64,000 nucleotides of DNA from Pseudomonas ekonensis (GTDB lineage: Bacteria; Pseudomonadota; Gammaproteobacteria; Pseudomonadales; Pseudomonadaceae), in contig NZ_JAHSTS010000001.1 of NCBI RefSeq assembly GCF_019145435.1, positions 758,001 to 822,000 on the forward strand, written 5' to 3'. Both the position numbers and the translations under genes were made by a program. Position 1 is the first letter of the stretch; each line of letters starts with the position of its first letter. The notes beneath the pieces were generated by a model, which worked only from the letters and a program-made list of their open reading frames with translations, ran no database searches and was not told where the DNA came from. Shown here piece by piece: positions 8,958-20,218 of this stretch.

Positions 8958-11696
8958 ATGTTTGCGCCTTTGTTAAAGAAACTTTTTGGAAGCAAGAACG
9001 AGCGTGAAGTCAAACGCATGCTCAAGACGGTGCAACTCGTCAATGCCTTCGAAGAGAAGATGGTCGCCCTCTCGGACGATCAACTGCGCGCCAAGACTGC
9101 CGAGTTCAAGGACCGCATCGCCAAAGGGGAAACCCTCGACAAGCTGCTGCCCGAAGCGTTCGCGGTCGCCCGCGAAGCCGGCAAGCGCGTCATGGGCATG
9201 CGTCACTTCGACGTTCAGCTGATCGGCGGCATGACCTTGCATGAAGGCCGGATCGCCGAAATGCGCACCGGTGAGGGCAAGACCCTCGTGGGCACCCTGG
9301 GCGTCTACCTCAACGCGCTGTCCGGCAAGGGCGTGCACGTGGTGACGGTGAACGACTACCTGGCCCGCCGCGACGCCAACTGGATGCGTCCGCTGTACGA
9401 ATTCCTCGGCCTGACCGTCGGTATCGTCACGCCGTTCCAGCCGCCTGAGGAAAAGCGTCTGGCCTACGCCGCCGACATCACCTACGGCACCAACAACGAA
9501 TTCGGTTTCGACTACCTGCGCGACAACATGGCGTTCAGCATGGAAGAGAAATTCCAGCGCGAACTCAACTTTGCCGTGATCGACGAAGTCGACTCCATCC
9601 TCATCGACGAAGCCCGTACCCCGCTGATCATCTCCGGTCAGGCCGAGGACAGCTCCAAGCTGTACATCGAGATCAACAAGCTGATCCCGAAACTCAAGCT
9701 GCACGTCGAGGAAGTCGAAGGCGAAGTCACCCAGGAAGGCCACTACACCGTTGACGAGAAGACCCGTCAGGTCGAACTCAACGAAGCCGGCCACCAGTTC
9801 ATCGAAGACCAGCTGACCAGCATCGGCCTGCTGGCCGAAGGCGAGAGCCTGTACTCGGCGCACAACCTGAGCCTGCTGACTCACGTCTACGCCGGCCTGC
9901 GTGCGCACAAGCTGTTCCACCGCAACGTCGAGTACATCGTGCAGGACGGCCAGGTCGTGCTGGTCGACGAGCACACCGGCCGCACCATGCCGGGCCGCCG
10001 CCTGTCCGAGGGCCTGCACCAGGCCATCGAAGCCAAGGAAAACCTGAACATCCAGGCCGAAAGCCAGACCCTGGCCTCGACCACGTTCCAGAACTACTTC
10101 CGTCTGTACACCAAACTGTCCGGCATGACCGGTACGGCCGATACCGAAGCGTTCGAGTTCCATCAGATCTACAACCTGCCGGTGATCGTGATCCCGACCA
10201 ACAAGCCGTTGGCCCGCAAGGACTACAACGACCTGGTGTTCCTGACCGCCGAAGAGAAATACGCGGCGATCGTCAACGACATCAAGGAAAGCATGGCGGC
10301 CGGCCGTCCGGTGCTGGTCGGTACGGCCACCATCGAAACGTCCGAGCACATGTCCAGCCTGCTGGTGAAAGAAGGCATCGAGCACAAGGTGCTGAACGCC
10401 AAGTTCCACGAGAAGGAAGCGGAAATCATCGCCCAGGCCGGTCGTCCGGGCGCGCTGACCATCGCCACCAACATGGCCGGTCGCGGTACCGACATCCTGT
10501 TGGGCGGCAACTGGGAAGTGGAAGTCGCTTCGCTGGAAAACCCGACCCCCGAGCAGATCGCCCAGATCAAGGCCGACTGGCAGAAGCGTCACCAGCAAGT
10601 GCTGGAGGCGGGCGGCCTGCAGGTGATCGCTTCCGAGCGTCACGAATCCCGCCGTATCGACAACCAGCTGCGTGGCCGTGCCGGCCGTCAGGGCGATGCC
10701 GGTTCCAGTCGCTTCTACCTGTCGCTGGAAGACAGCCTGATGCGCATCTTCGCCTCCGACCGGGTGAAGAACTTCATGAAGGCCCTGGGCATGCAGCCGG
10801 GCGAGGCGATCGAGCACCGCATGGTGACCAACGCCATCGAAAAGGCGCAGCGCAAGGTCGAAGGCCGCAACTTCGACATCCGCAAGCAACTGCTGGAGTT
10901 CGACGACGTCAACAACGAGCAGCGTAAAGTGATCTATCACATGCGCAACACGTTGCTGGCCGCCGACAACGTCGGCGAGACCATCGCCGACTTCCGCCAG
11001 GACGTGCTCAACGCCACCGTGAGCGCCCACATCCCGCCGCAGTCGCTGCCGGAGCAGTGGGACGTGGCCGGCCTGGAAGCCGCGCTGCAGAGCGACTTCG
11101 GCGTATCGCTGCCGATCCAGAAATGGCTCGACGAAGACGATCACCTGTACGAAGAGACCCTGCGCGAGAAGCTGCTGAACGAGCTGGTCGCCGCCTACAA
11201 CGAGAAGGAAGACCAGGCCGGCGCCGACGCCCTGCGTTCCTTCGAGAAGCAGATCGTGCTGCGGGTGCTGGACGACCTGTGGAAAGACCACCTGTCGACC
11301 ATGGATCACCTGCGCCACGGCATCCACCTGCGCGGCTATGCCCAGAAGAACCCGAAGCAGGAGTACAAGCGCGAGTCCTTCACGCTGTTCTCCGAACTGC
11401 TGGATTCGATCAAGCGCGACTCGATCCGTGTGCTGTCGCACGTTCAGGTGCGCCGCGAAGACCCGGCCGAGGAAGAGGCCCGCCTGCGTCAGGAAGCCGA
11501 AGCGCTGGCCGCCCGCATGCAGTTCCAGCACGCCGAGGCGCCAGGCCTGGAAGCGCAGCCGGAAGAAATGGGTGAAGAGGTCGACGTGGCCCTCGCCGCC
11601 GCGCCGGTCCGCAACGAGCAGAAACTGGGCCGCAACGAGCTGTGCTACTGCGGTTCGGGCAAGAAGTTCAAGCATTGCCACGGGCAGATCCAGTAA
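8958..11696 (+). CDS. secA: Preprotein translocase ATPase SecA
   Basis: The motor of Sec-dependent export, which drives preproteins through SecYEG with ATP. It has 912 residues starting [17 protein letters not shown]; a 22-codon longer frame upstream is unlikely. The Walker A motif MRTGEGKT, the DEAD-type [19 protein letters not shown] segment, the second-domain motif [14 protein letters not shown] and the [11 protein letters not shown] arginine finger are all intact. A Glu/Ala-rich linker leads to the C-terminal SEC-C zinc site [14 protein letters not shown], which binds SecB and lipids. It is monocistronic, with a terminator 28 bases after the stop. Confidence 0.98.
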   Translation: MFAPLLKKLFGSKNEREVKRMLKTVQLVNAFEEKMVALSDDQLRAKTAEFKDRIAKGETLDKLLPEAFAVAREAGKRVMGMRHFDVQLIGGMTLHEGRIAEMRTGEGKTLVGTLGVYLNALSGKGVHVVTVNDYLARRDANWMRPLYEFLGLTVGIVTPFQPPEEKRLAYAADITYGTNNEFGFDYLRDNMAFSMEEKFQRELNFAVIDEVDSILIDEARTPLIISGQAEDSSKLYIEINKLIPKLKLHVEEVEGEVTQEGHYTVDEKTRQVELNEAGHQFIEDQLTSIGLLAEGESLYSAHNLSLLTHVYAGLRAHKLFHRNVEYIVQDGQVVLVDEHTGRTMPGRRLSEGLHQAIEAKENLNIQAESQTLASTTFQNYFRLYTKLSGMTGTADTEAFEFHQIYNLPVIVIPTNKPLARKDYNDLVFLTAEEKYAAIVNDIKESMAAGRPVLVGTATIETSEHMSSLLVKEGIEHKVLNAKFHEKEAEIIAQAGRPGALTIATNMAGRGTDILLGGNWEVEVASLENPTPEQIAQIKADWQKRHQQVLEAGGLQVIASERHESRRIDNQLRGRAGRQGDAGSSRFYLSLEDSLMRIFASDRVKNFMKALGMQPGEAIEHRMVTNAIEKAQRKVEGRNFDIRKQLLEFDDVNNEQRKVIYHMRNTLLAADNVGETIADFRQDVLNATVSAHIPPQSLPEQWDVAGLEAALQSDFGVSLPIQKWLDEDDHLYEETLREKLLNELVAAYNEKEDQAGADALRSFEKQIVLRVLDDLWKDHLSTMDHLRHGIHLRGYAQKNPKQEYKRESFTLFSELLDSIKRDSIRVLSHVQVRREDPAEEEARLRQEAEALAARMQFQHAEAPGLEAQPEEMGEEVDVALAAAPVRNEQKLGRNELCYCGSGKKFKHCHGQIQ

Positions 11697-11723
11697 AACC
11701 CGTTTCAATCGCTGAAATACCCG

Positions 11724-11756
11724 CGCCGCGACCGGCATCAGCCGTCGCGGCGTTTT
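11724..11756 (+). terminator. Terminator after secA
   Basis: CGCCGCGAC (11724-11732) pairs with GTCGCGGCG (11744-11752). The T tract is short (four T). Confidence 0.7.
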
Positions 11757-11818
11757 GCCATTTATCCCGCCGCTTTTCCGTGTGGCGGTGCTGACATTAC
11801 TGATTGAGGAGCGCATTC

Positions 11819-13036
11819 ATGGCTGTTGGTCTTGGTCCTTTGCCAACGTTGCACCCGGTTGCCGGTTTTGAACTCGGTATCGCCTCGGCCGGCATCAAGC
11901 GCCCGGGGCGCAAGGATGTCGTCGTGATGCGCTGTGCCGAAGGCTCCACCGTGGCCGGCGTGTTCACGTTGAACGCTTTCTGCGCAGCGCCGGTGATCCT
12001 GGCCAAGCAGCGCGTGAAGAATCCGGTGCGTTACCTGCTGACCAACACCGGCAACGCCAACGCCGGCACCGGCGAGCCGGGCCTGGCCGCCGCCGAGCGC
12101 ACCTGCGCCAGGCTGGCCGAGCTGACCGGCGTGGACGCCAGCCTGGTGCTGCCGTACTCCACCGGCGTGATCGGTGAGCCGCTGCCGGTCGAGAAGATCG
12201 AAGGCGCTCTGCAGGCCGCCCTGGACGACCTGTCGGAAAACAACTGGGAAGCCGCCGCCACCGGCATCATGACCACCGACACCTTGCCCAAGGGCGCCAG
12301 CCGCCAGTTCCAGCATGACGGCGTGACCGTCACCGTGACCGGCATCAGCAAGGGCGCCGGCATGATCCGGCCGAACATGGCGACCATGCTCGGCTACATC
12401 GCCACCGACGCCAAGGTCTCCCGCGAGGTGCTGCAGAGCCTGATGCTGGACGGCGCCAACAAGTCGTTCAACCGCATCACCATCGACGGCGACACCTCGA
12501 CCAACGACTGCTGCATGCTGATCGCCACCGGCAAGGCCGCGCTGCCGGAAATCACCCGGGCCGAGGGCGAGCTGTTCGCCAAGCTCAAGCAGGCGGTGTT
12601 CGAAGTGTGCATGGACGTGGCCCAGGCCATCGTGCGCGACGGCGAAGGCGCGACCAAGTTCGTGACCGTCGAAGTCAACGGCGGCGGCAACCATCAGGAA
12701 TGCCTGGACGTCGGCTACACCGTGGCCCACTCGCCGCTGATCAAGACCGCGCTGTTCGCCTCCGACCCGAACTGGGGCCGCATCCTGGCGGCCGTGGGCC
12801 GTGCCGGCGTGCCGGACCTGGACGTGAGCAAGATCGACGTGTTCCTCGGCGAAGTGTGCATCGCCAGCCGCGGCGCCCGTGCCGCGACCTACACCGAGGC
12901 CCAAGGCGCGGCGGTGATGCAGCGTGAAGAGATCACCATCCGCATCGAACTGGGCCGCGGCGATTGCAGCGAAACGATCTGGACCACCGACCTGTCCCAC
13001 GAGTACGTGAAGATCAACGCCGAATACCGCACCTGA
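11819..13036 (+). CDS. argJ: Ornithine acetyltransferase / N-acetylglutamate synthase
   Basis: It transfers the acetyl group of N-acetylornithine to glutamate in the cyclic arginine pathway, and in some organisms also uses acetyl-CoA. It has 405 residues. The autoproteolysis site is intact in KGAGMIRPNMATMLG: cleavage before T189 would give alpha and beta chains with Thr as nucleophile. The TNTGNANAGTGE segment is also conserved. ATG 11819 is preceded by GAGGA at 8 bases; an in-frame start 5 codons earlier is poorer. It lies between secA and a GST gene as in PAO1 (PA4402). Arginine made here can be degraded by the arc operon near 50 kb. Confidence 0.96.
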   Translation: MAVGLGPLPTLHPVAGFELGIASAGIKRPGRKDVVVMRCAEGSTVAGVFTLNAFCAAPVILAKQRVKNPVRYLLTNTGNANAGTGEPGLAAAERTCARLAELTGVDASLVLPYSTGVIGEPLPVEKIEGALQAALDDLSENNWEAAATGIMTTDTLPKGASRQFQHDGVTVTVTGISKGAGMIRPNMATMLGYIATDAKVSREVLQSLMLDGANKSFNRITIDGDTSTNDCCMLIATGKAALPEITRAEGELFAKLKQAVFEVCMDVAQAIVRDGEGATKFVTVEVNGGGNHQECLDVGYTVAHSPLIKTALFASDPNWGRILAAVGRAGVPDLDVSKIDVFLGEVCIASRGARAATYTEAQGAAVMQREEITIRIELGRGDCSETIWTTDLSHEYVKINAEYRT

Positions 13037-13053
13037 TTCGCAGCCGCGTTGCT

Positions 13054-13132
13054 GCCATCGCCAGCAGGCTGGCTCCCGCAACGGACATTCTGTGAATGCC
13101 GATCCTGTGGGAGCCGCGTTGCTGGCGATGAC
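13054..13132. repeat. REPIN (pair of inverted REPs)
   Basis: The arm GCCATCGCCAGCAGGCTGGC faces the reversed copy TGTGGGAGCC...GCTGGCGATGACGGC, separated by about 25 bases. It lies between argJ and the GST gene and could act as an mRNA 3' end barrier. Confidence 0.85.
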
Positions 13133-13187
13133 GGCGGCCCGGCACAGAACGTCCCGAAGTTTTCCACTGACGAAAAGGCGCCCCACC

Positions 13188-13820
13188 ATGTCCCTGCACC
13201 TGATCATCGGCGACAAACTGCTTTCCTCCTGGTCCCTGCGCGGCGCCCTGGCCCTTGAGCTGGCCGGTGCGGACTACACCGAAGAGCTGGTCAAGCTCGG
13301 CAAGCCCGATACCCGCGAGCGTCTGCTCCAGCATTCGCCGACCGCCAAGGTGCCGCTGCTCAAGACACCCCACGGCACCATCGCCGACTCGCTGGCCATC
13401 GCCGAGTACGTGGCCGAGCAGTTCCCGGCGGCGCAGCTCTGGCCCGCCGATGTCGCCGCCCGCGCCCAGGCCCGTTCGGCCTGCGCCCAGATGCACAGCG
13501 GTTTCTTCGCCATGCGCAATCACATGCCGTTCGACCTGAGCCACGACGCGCCGCTGAACCCGGTGCCGCCGGAAGTGAAGGCCGACATCGAGCGCATGCT
13601 CGCGCTGTGGGCCGAGTGCCGCGCCGCGGCCACGCAAACCGGTCCCTACCTGTTCGGCCGCGCCAGCCTGGCCGACGCGTTCTTCGCCCCGATCGCCGTG
13701 CGCCTGCGCACCTATCAGGTGAGCCTGCCGGCGGCGGACGAAGCCTATGTTGAAACGGTCTACCGATGGCCGGCCTTCCAGGCCTGGCAGAAGGCGGGCC
13801 TTGAGGAGTTGCAGTCGTGA
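13188..13820 (+). CDS. Glutathione S-transferase family protein
   Basis: 210 residues. The N-terminal thioredoxin-like domain (1-80) has SSWSLRG, where a Ser/Thr-class catalytic residue would lie, and the glutathione-binding cis-Pro in KVPLLKTPHGTIADSLAIAEY. The all-helical C-terminal domain carries the Asp-containing N-capping box around ASLADAFFAPIAVRL. The start at 13188 is chosen by homology; upstream in-frame codons come from REP DNA. The stop overlaps the GTG of the Nudix gene (GTGA). The substrate is unknown. Confidence 0.88.
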   Translation: MSLHLIIGDKLLSSWSLRGALALELAGADYTEELVKLGKPDTRERLLQHSPTAKVPLLKTPHGTIADSLAIAEYVAEQFPAAQLWPADVAARAQARSACAQMHSGFFAMRNHMPFDLSHDAPLNPVPPEVKADIERMLALWAECRAAATQTGPYLFGRASLADAFFAPIAVRLRTYQVSLPAADEAYVETVYRWPAFQAWQKAGLEELQS

Positions 13821-14761
13821 AACGTGTACACGTCGCTGCGGCCGTCATCCGAGACGGCAGCGGCAAGATCCTGATCGCCAAACGGGCGGACAACCAGCAT
13901 CAGGGCGGGTTGTGGGAGTTCCCCGGCGGCAAGGTCGAGGACGGCGAATCCGTCGAGGCCGCGCTGGCCCGCGAACTGCGCGAAGAGCTGGGGATTGTGG
14001 TCGGCCACGCGCGCCCGCTGATCCAGGTGCGCCACGACTATCCGGACAAGCAGGTGCTGCTGGATGTCTGGGAAGTCGCAGCCTTCACCGGCGAGCCCCA
14101 CGGCGCCGAAGGCCAGCCGTTGGCCTGGGTGACGGCCCGGGAGCTTTCGAACTACGAGTTCCCGGCGGCCAACCAGCCGATCGTCGCGGCGGCGCGGTTG
14201 CCCGGCGAATACCTGATCACCCCGGACGGCCTGGAGACCCCGGCCTTGCTGCGGGGCATCCAGAAGGCCATCGCCGGCGGGATCAAACTGATCCAGTTGC
14301 GCGCGCCCAACGGCTACGACCCCAAGTACCGCGATCTGGCGGTGGATGCGGTAGGGCTGTGCGCCGGCAAGGCGCAGCTGATGCTCAAGGGGCCGTTCGA
14401 ATGGCTGGGGGATTTCCCCTCCGCCGGTTGGCATGTCACCGCCGCGCAGTTGCGCAAGCACGCGGCGGCGGGGCGTCCGCTGCCGGCCAACCGCTGGCTG
14501 GCGGCCTCCTGTCACAACGCCGAAGAGCTGGCGCTGGCCGAGCAGATGGGCGTGGACTTCGTGACCCTGTCGCCGGTGCAGCCGACCCTGACCCATCCGG
14601 ACGCGCAGCCGCTGGGCTGGGAACAGGCCCAAGCGTTGATCGAGGGCTTCAGCAAACCGGTGTTCCTGCTGGGTGGCGTCGGCCCTGCGGAGCGGGAGAA
14701 GGCCTGGGGCGTCGGGGCCCAGGGTGTGGCGGGGATCCGGGCGTTCTGGCCGCAGGCTTGA
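13817..14761 (+). CDS. Fusion of MutT-type Nudix hydrolase and ThiE-like domain
   Basis: 314 residues in two parts. Residues 1-130 are a MutT-like 8-oxo-dGTP diphosphatase with the Nudix box GGKVEDGESVEAALARELREELGI. Residues about 135-314 resemble thiamine-phosphate synthase (ThiE/TenI), with IKLIQLRAPN, an HVTAAQLR-like segment, LAASCHNAEEL and the phosphate-binding GGVGP near the end. The fusion is common in gammaproteobacteria; the ThiE-like part may bind a ligand without being the main TMP synthase. It starts at a GTG coupled to the GST stop, which makes argJ-GST-nudix a probable unit as in PA4402-PA4400. Confidence 0.9.
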   Translation: MKRVHVAAAVIRDGSGKILIAKRADNQHQGGLWEFPGGKVEDGESVEAALARELREELGIVVGHARPLIQVRHDYPDKQVLLDVWEVAAFTGEPHGAEGQPLAWVTARELSNYEFPAANQPIVAAARLPGEYLITPDGLETPALLRGIQKAIAGGIKLIQLRAPNGYDPKYRDLAVDAVGLCAGKAQLMLKGPFEWLGDFPSAGWHVTAAQLRKHAAAGRPLPANRWLAASCHNAEELALAEQMGVDFVTLSPVQPTLTHPDAQPLGWEQAQALIEGFSKPVFLLGGVGPAEREKAWGVGAQGVAGIRAFWPQA

Positions 14762-14783
14762 GCTTGCGGTGAACCTGCCGGCC

Positions 14784-14872
14784 TCATCGCCAGCAGGCTG
14801 GCTCCCACCTCGGTTGAATGCAGCCTCTGTGTTCACCGCAGAACCCTGTGGGAGCCAGCCTGCTGGCGATGG
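14784..14872. repeat. REPIN
   Basis: TCATCGCCAGCAGGCTGGCT (from 14784) and its near-exact complement AGCCAGCCTGCTGGCGATGG (to 14872) flank a 39-base spacer. It lies between converging genes. Confidence 0.9.
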
Positions 14873-14886
14873 CTTCCTGCCTGGTG

Positions 14887-15471
14887 TTACTGCCCTGAAG
14901 GCTTGGCCGCCGGCTGCCAAAGGATCTCAGCGATTCCCTGGCGGCGGGCAATCAGCCGCGCCACCACAAACAGCAAGTCCGACAGCCGATTGATGTACGC
15001 CAGCCCGACGCCGGCCAGCGGCTCCACGGCATTGAGGTGCTGGCACCGCCGCTCGGCGCTGCGGGCCAGGCTGCGGCAGGCGTGGGCCTGAGCGATCAGC
15101 ATCGAGCCGCCGGGCAGAATGAAGTTCTCCAGCGGCCCCAGCTCTTCGTTCCAGACATCGATGGCGGCCTCCAGGCGCTCCACCTCCGCCGTGTCCAGCG
15201 CCTGGTACGCCGGCATCGCCAGTTCGCCGCCGAGGTCGAACAGCCGGTGCTGGCAGGGCGCAAGCACTTCGATCAGCTCATTGAGCCCCGGACATTTTTC
15301 GCGTTCGGCGATCAGTCCGGCCAGCAGCACGCCCAATTGGCTGTTCAGCGAATCGACTTCGCCGATGGCCTCGATCCGCGGGTGGTCCTTGGGCACGCGA
15401 CGGCCGTCGCCCAGGCCGGTCTCGCCCTTGTCTCCGGTGCGGGTGTAGATCTTCGACAGGCGAAAGCCCAT
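14887..15471 (-). CDS. PduO-type cob(I)alamin adenosyltransferase
   Basis: It forms adenosylcobalamin from ATP and cob(I)alamin or a cobyrinate precursor. It has 194 residues. The family's ATP-binding N-terminus KIYTRTGDKGETGLGDG is intact, as is the C-terminal helical signature ACRSLARSAERRCQHL containing the conserved Arg/Glu pair. The start lies 3 bases after the histidine-kinase stop, so the two are cotranscribed and probably coupled. No other cobalamin gene is nearby; the enzyme may serve salvage for B12-dependent enzymes. Confidence 0.9.
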   Translation of the reverse strand: MGFRLSKIYTRTGDKGETGLGDGRRVPKDHPRIEAIGEVDSLNSQLGVLLAGLIAEREKCPGLNELIEVLAPCQHRLFDLGGELAMPAYQALDTAEVERLEAAIDVWNEELGPLENFILPGGSMLIAQAHACRSLARSAERRCQHLNAVEPLAGVGLAYINRLSDLLFVVARLIARRQGIAEILWQPAAKPSGQ

Positions 15472-15474
15472 GGT

Positions 15475-17511
15475 TTACCTCGCTATCTGATTCAGTTCGG
15501 GTGCATTGGCGGTCGGTTGCACGAGCGGCAGGCGCAGGGTGAAGCAGGTGCCCTGACCGAGCGTGGACTGCACTTCCATCTGGCCTTTGTGGTTGTTGGT
15601 GACGATGAAGTACGACACCGACAGCCCAAGCCCTGTGCCCTGACCGATTTCCTTGGTGGTGAAGAATGGCTCGAAGGTGCGCTTGCGCACGTTCTCGCTC
15701 ATGCCGATGCCGTTGTCTTCGACCTGGATCTCCGCCCACGGCGGGTTCAGTCGGGTGCGCAGGGTGATCCGGCCCGGCTCGCGGTCGTCCTCGCGCTGGT
15801 GGATGGCCTGGGCGGCGTTCTTCAGCAGGTTGAGCAGCACTTGCTCCAGTTCGTTGGCGGTGCCCGGCACCGGGCCGAGCGCCGGGTCGAACTGGCGGAC
15901 GATCGCCTGGCCCTTGAAGTCGAAGCCGATGGCCAGGTCGAAGTCGTTGCCGGCGATCTCCACGGCCTGGTCGATCAGCGCCGGCAGGTCGCACGGGGCC
16001 ATCTGCCGGGTGCTGCGGCGGCTGAAGCTGAGCATGTGGGTGACGATCTTCGCGGCCCGGGCGCCGGCCTGCTGGATGCCGTCGAGCAGTTGCGGCACTT
16101 CGCGGTTCTGCAGGTAGCGGTTGACCGCCTCCAGTTCCAGGCCCAGCAGTTCGGCCTGCTCGAGGTTCTTCGGCAGGTCCGCCGACAGCCGCCGGCGGAT
16201 GTTCTGCACGTTGTGCAGGATCGCCCCCAACGGGTTGTTGATTTCGTGGGCCATGCCGGCGGCGAGGCCGCCGACCGACAGCATCTTCTCCGACTGCACC
16301 ATCATTTCCTCGAGCGACAGGCGTTGGGTGATGTCGTCGATCCGGATCACCACGCCGCGCCCGGCGCCGCCCATCAAGGGGTAGAAGGTGAGGGCGTAGT
16401 GCTTGGGCTCGTCGTCCTTGAGCCAGGTCACCCGCTCGATCTTCGCCACGGTGTGCTGCTCGACGGTCTGCTTGAGCTGCGGCAGGAACGGCTTGAGCGG
16501 TTCGAACGCAAGGAAGATCGGCTGGTTCAGCGCTTCGTCCAGCCGCGTGCCGGATAGGGCGCTGGCCTCCTGGTTCCACTGGGTCACGTAGAGCTGTTCG
16601 TCGAGGGCGATCAGCGCCGAGGGCATGGAGTCGATGATGCTGTTGAGGTAGTTCTGGAAACCCGTGAGCTTCTTTTCGATCTTGCTGCGCACCTGGACTT
16701 CGAGTTCCAGCTTGCGGTTGGTGTGGCGGGTTTCCTCGGCCAGGCCCTGGGCCTGGTCGTAGGCGGCCTGGGAGTCGTCGCGGGCGCGCTTGAGCTGCTG
16801 CTCGCGGGCCTCGATGCGCGACAGCATGGTGTTGAACGCCTCGGCCAGGCTGCCGATCTCGTCGTGGTTGCCCCGGGAGGCGCGCAGGGCGTAGTTCTCT
16901 TCGCGGGTCACCTGGCGTGACAGCTCTTCGAGCTGGTGGATCGGCCGGGTGATCAGGCGCTTGATCTGCCGGGCGATGACCAGCCACAGCAGCACGCTGA
17001 AGATCAGGATGCCCAGGCTGGCCGTGAGGGTGCCGGTGTAGAACGCCACCGGCAGTTCGCTGCTGGCCACCAGCAGCAGGTGGCCGGGGGCCGCGCCGGG
17101 GCGGGGCAGGGTGATCAGTTGGTTGCTGCGAAACTCGGTCAGTTGCCAGGCTTCGATGTGCCGGTAGCGCTCGGGCAGGCTGAGCTTGTCGCCGCGCTGC
17201 ACCTGGGCGATGCGTTCGCCTTTGCCGTCATACAGGGCGGCGGCGCGCAGCGGCGAATAGCTGTCGAGCTCCTTGAGCAGCCGTTCGGCGCTTTGCGGCG
17301 ATTGCAGGGCCTCGGCCACCAGGGCCGGGTTCGACACCAGCCGGCCGATGGTCTGCAACGCCTGGGGCGCCATGCTTTCCTGGGAAATGTAGTAGGCGGC
17401 GCTGATGAAGGTCAGGTTGGCGACCAGCAGGACGGTGGTCAACAGCACCAGCAGGGCGGCCAGCAGTTTCTGGCCGACCGGCAGGTTTTCGAGGCGCTGG
17501 CGCAATGGCAT
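15475..17511 (-). CDS. Membrane sensor histidine kinase (PA4398-like)
   Basis: 678 residues. TM1 is at about 15-35, a periplasmic sensor region at about 40-165, TM2 at about 168-190, then HAMP, a coiled coil to about 300, a PAS-like domain (about 300-405), HisKA with phosphoacceptor H422 in GMAHEINNPLG, and HATPase_c with the N box NLLKNAAQAI, G1 DNGIGM and G2 GTGLGLS boxes. No receiver domain is fused and no response regulator gene is adjacent. By synteny it matches PA4398, which I recall is linked to swarming and biofilm formation; in PAO1 its presumed partner PA4396 lies close by, whereas here panE is followed directly by yajQ. The signal is unknown. Confidence 0.88.
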   Translation of the reverse strand: MPLRQRLENLPVGQKLLAALLVLLTTVLLVANLTFISAAYYISQESMAPQALQTIGRLVSNPALVAEALQSPQSAERLLKELDSYSPLRAAALYDGKGERIAQVQRGDKLSLPERYRHIEAWQLTEFRSNQLITLPRPGAAPGHLLLVASSELPVAFYTGTLTASLGILIFSVLLWLVIARQIKRLITRPIHQLEELSRQVTREENYALRASRGNHDEIGSLAEAFNTMLSRIEAREQQLKRARDDSQAAYDQAQGLAEETRHTNRKLELEVQVRSKIEKKLTGFQNYLNSIIDSMPSALIALDEQLYVTQWNQEASALSGTRLDEALNQPIFLAFEPLKPFLPQLKQTVEQHTVAKIERVTWLKDDEPKHYALTFYPLMGGAGRGVVIRIDDITQRLSLEEMMVQSEKMLSVGGLAAGMAHEINNPLGAILHNVQNIRRRLSADLPKNLEQAELLGLELEAVNRYLQNREVPQLLDGIQQAGARAAKIVTHMLSFSRRSTRQMAPCDLPALIDQAVEIAGNDFDLAIGFDFKGQAIVRQFDPALGPVPGTANELEQVLLNLLKNAAQAIHQREDDREPGRITLRTRLNPPWAEIQVEDNGIGMSENVRKRTFEPFFTTKEIGQGTGLGLSVSYFIVTNNHKGQMEVQSTLGQGTCFTLRLPLVQPTANAPELNQIAR

Positions 17512-17556
17512 CGGGTTTATCGCAGCAAAGGAACAAGTGGCCAGCGTAGCCGCTGC

Positions 17557-19100
<1,544 letters not shown>

Positions 19101-19149
19101 GCCATCATTGTGGAACCTCTCGGCGTTTAAGGCGTCCGAGGCCCCAGCA

Positions 19150-19200
19150 GCGGCAGAAACGATCCGGCCCCTTCGGCCCGGTCTTTCTGCCGCCGTTTTT
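19150..19200 (+). terminator. Terminator after yajQ
   Basis: The outer stem GCGGCAGAAA (19150-19159) pairs with TTTCTGCCGC (19184-19193), and an inner GC-rich hairpin sits between. GTTTTT follows. Confidence 0.85.
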
Positions 19201-19237
19201 CATAGCCCGGGTAGCCGGAAAATTCAGGAGATAGAAC

Positions 19238-20080
19238 ATGGATTTGAATGCTGAGGTGGACAACCTCGTCAAGGTGTCTCAGGCGTGGATCCCGATGATC
19301 ATGGAATACGGCAGCCGCGTCTTGCTGGCGGTCGTGACCCTGGCCATCGGTTGGTGGCTGATCAACAAGGTCACCCAGAAGCTCGGCGGCCTGCTGGCCC
19401 TGCGCAATGCCGACCTGGCGCTGCAAGGTTTCATCAGCAGCCTGGCGAACATCATTCTGAAGGTGCTGCTGATCGTCAGCGTGGCGTCGATGATCGGCGT
19501 CGAAACCACATCGTTCGTCGCGGCCATCGGTGCGGCCGGCCTGGCCATCGGCCTGGCGTTGCAGGGCAGCCTGGCGAACTTCGCCGGCGGCGTGCTGATT
19601 CTGCTGTTCCGTCCGTTCCGCATCGGTGACTGGATCGAAGCCCAAGGCGTGGCCGGCACCGTCGACAGCATCCAGATTTTCCACACCGTGCTGCGCACCG
19701 GCGACAACAAGACCATCATCGTGCCCAACGGCAACCTGTCGAACGGCATCATCACCAACACCAACCGTCAGCCGACCCGCAAGGTCGTGTTCGATGTCGG
19801 CGTCGACTACGAAGCCGATCTGCAAAAGGCCCGTCAGGTGCTGTTGGAGTTGGCCAAAGATGAACGCGTGTTGCAGGATCCTGCGCCGCAAGCGGTTATT
19901 TCGACCCTGGGCGACAGTTCGATCACTGTTTCCCTGCGCGTCTGGGTCAAGACCGCAGACTATTGGGATGTGATGTTCATGTTTAATGAACTGTCCCGCG
20001 ACCGTTTAAAGACCGCCGGCATTGATATTCCGTTTCCGCAACGGGTGATTCGTGTGGTTCAGGAATCGGCGGTTCAGTGA
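19238..20080 (+). CDS. mscS: Small-conductance mechanosensitive channel (MscS)
   Basis: A 280-residue inner-membrane channel that opens on hypo-osmotic shock. TM1 is at about 24-44 and TM2 at about 62-82. The pore-lining TM3 (about 90-125) has the Gly/Ala packing face GAAGLAIGLALQGSLANFAGG, in which small residues alternate, followed by the beta-domain entry LFRPFRIGDWIE. The cytoplasmic vestibule runs to the C-terminus. The length is that of the short E. coli MscS class. AGGAGAT-like bases precede the ATG. The synteny yajQ-mscS matches PA4395-PA4394. Confidence 0.94.
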   Translation: MDLNAEVDNLVKVSQAWIPMIMEYGSRVLLAVVTLAIGWWLINKVTQKLGGLLALRNADLALQGFISSLANIILKVLLIVSVASMIGVETTSFVAAIGAAGLAIGLALQGSLANFAGGVLILLFRPFRIGDWIEAQGVAGTVDSIQIFHTVLRTGDNKTIIVPNGNLSNGIITNTNRQPTRKVVFDVGVDYEADLQKARQVLLELAKDERVLQDPAPQAVISTLGDSSITVSLRVWVKTADYWDVMFMFNELSRDRLKTAGIDIPFPQRVIRVVQESAVQ

Positions 20081-20162
20081 TTGAATTGACAGTTCTTCCG
20101 TTGACTCTTTAGTCAATTGTCGAACTTGAAGTCGATCCGGCAGATGCAATAACGCAGCAAAT

Positions 20163-20194
20163 AAAAAAGGCCCATCGCAAGATGGGCCTTTTTT
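20163..20194. terminator. Bidirectional terminator between mscS and oprD
   Basis: GGCCCATC (20169-20176) pairs with GATGGGCC (20181-20188) around GCAA. Six A and six T flank it, so it serves both converging genes. Confidence 0.92.
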
Positions 20195-20218
20195 GTGTAG
20201 CGAACTAACCCGCTGCGA

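Noticed and set aside
8973..11816. A 947-codon open frame antisense to secA
   Set aside because: It is the mirror of a highly conserved gene with strong codon bias and high GC; its translation is a His/Val/Gln/Gly-rich sequence without domains or a ribosome site.
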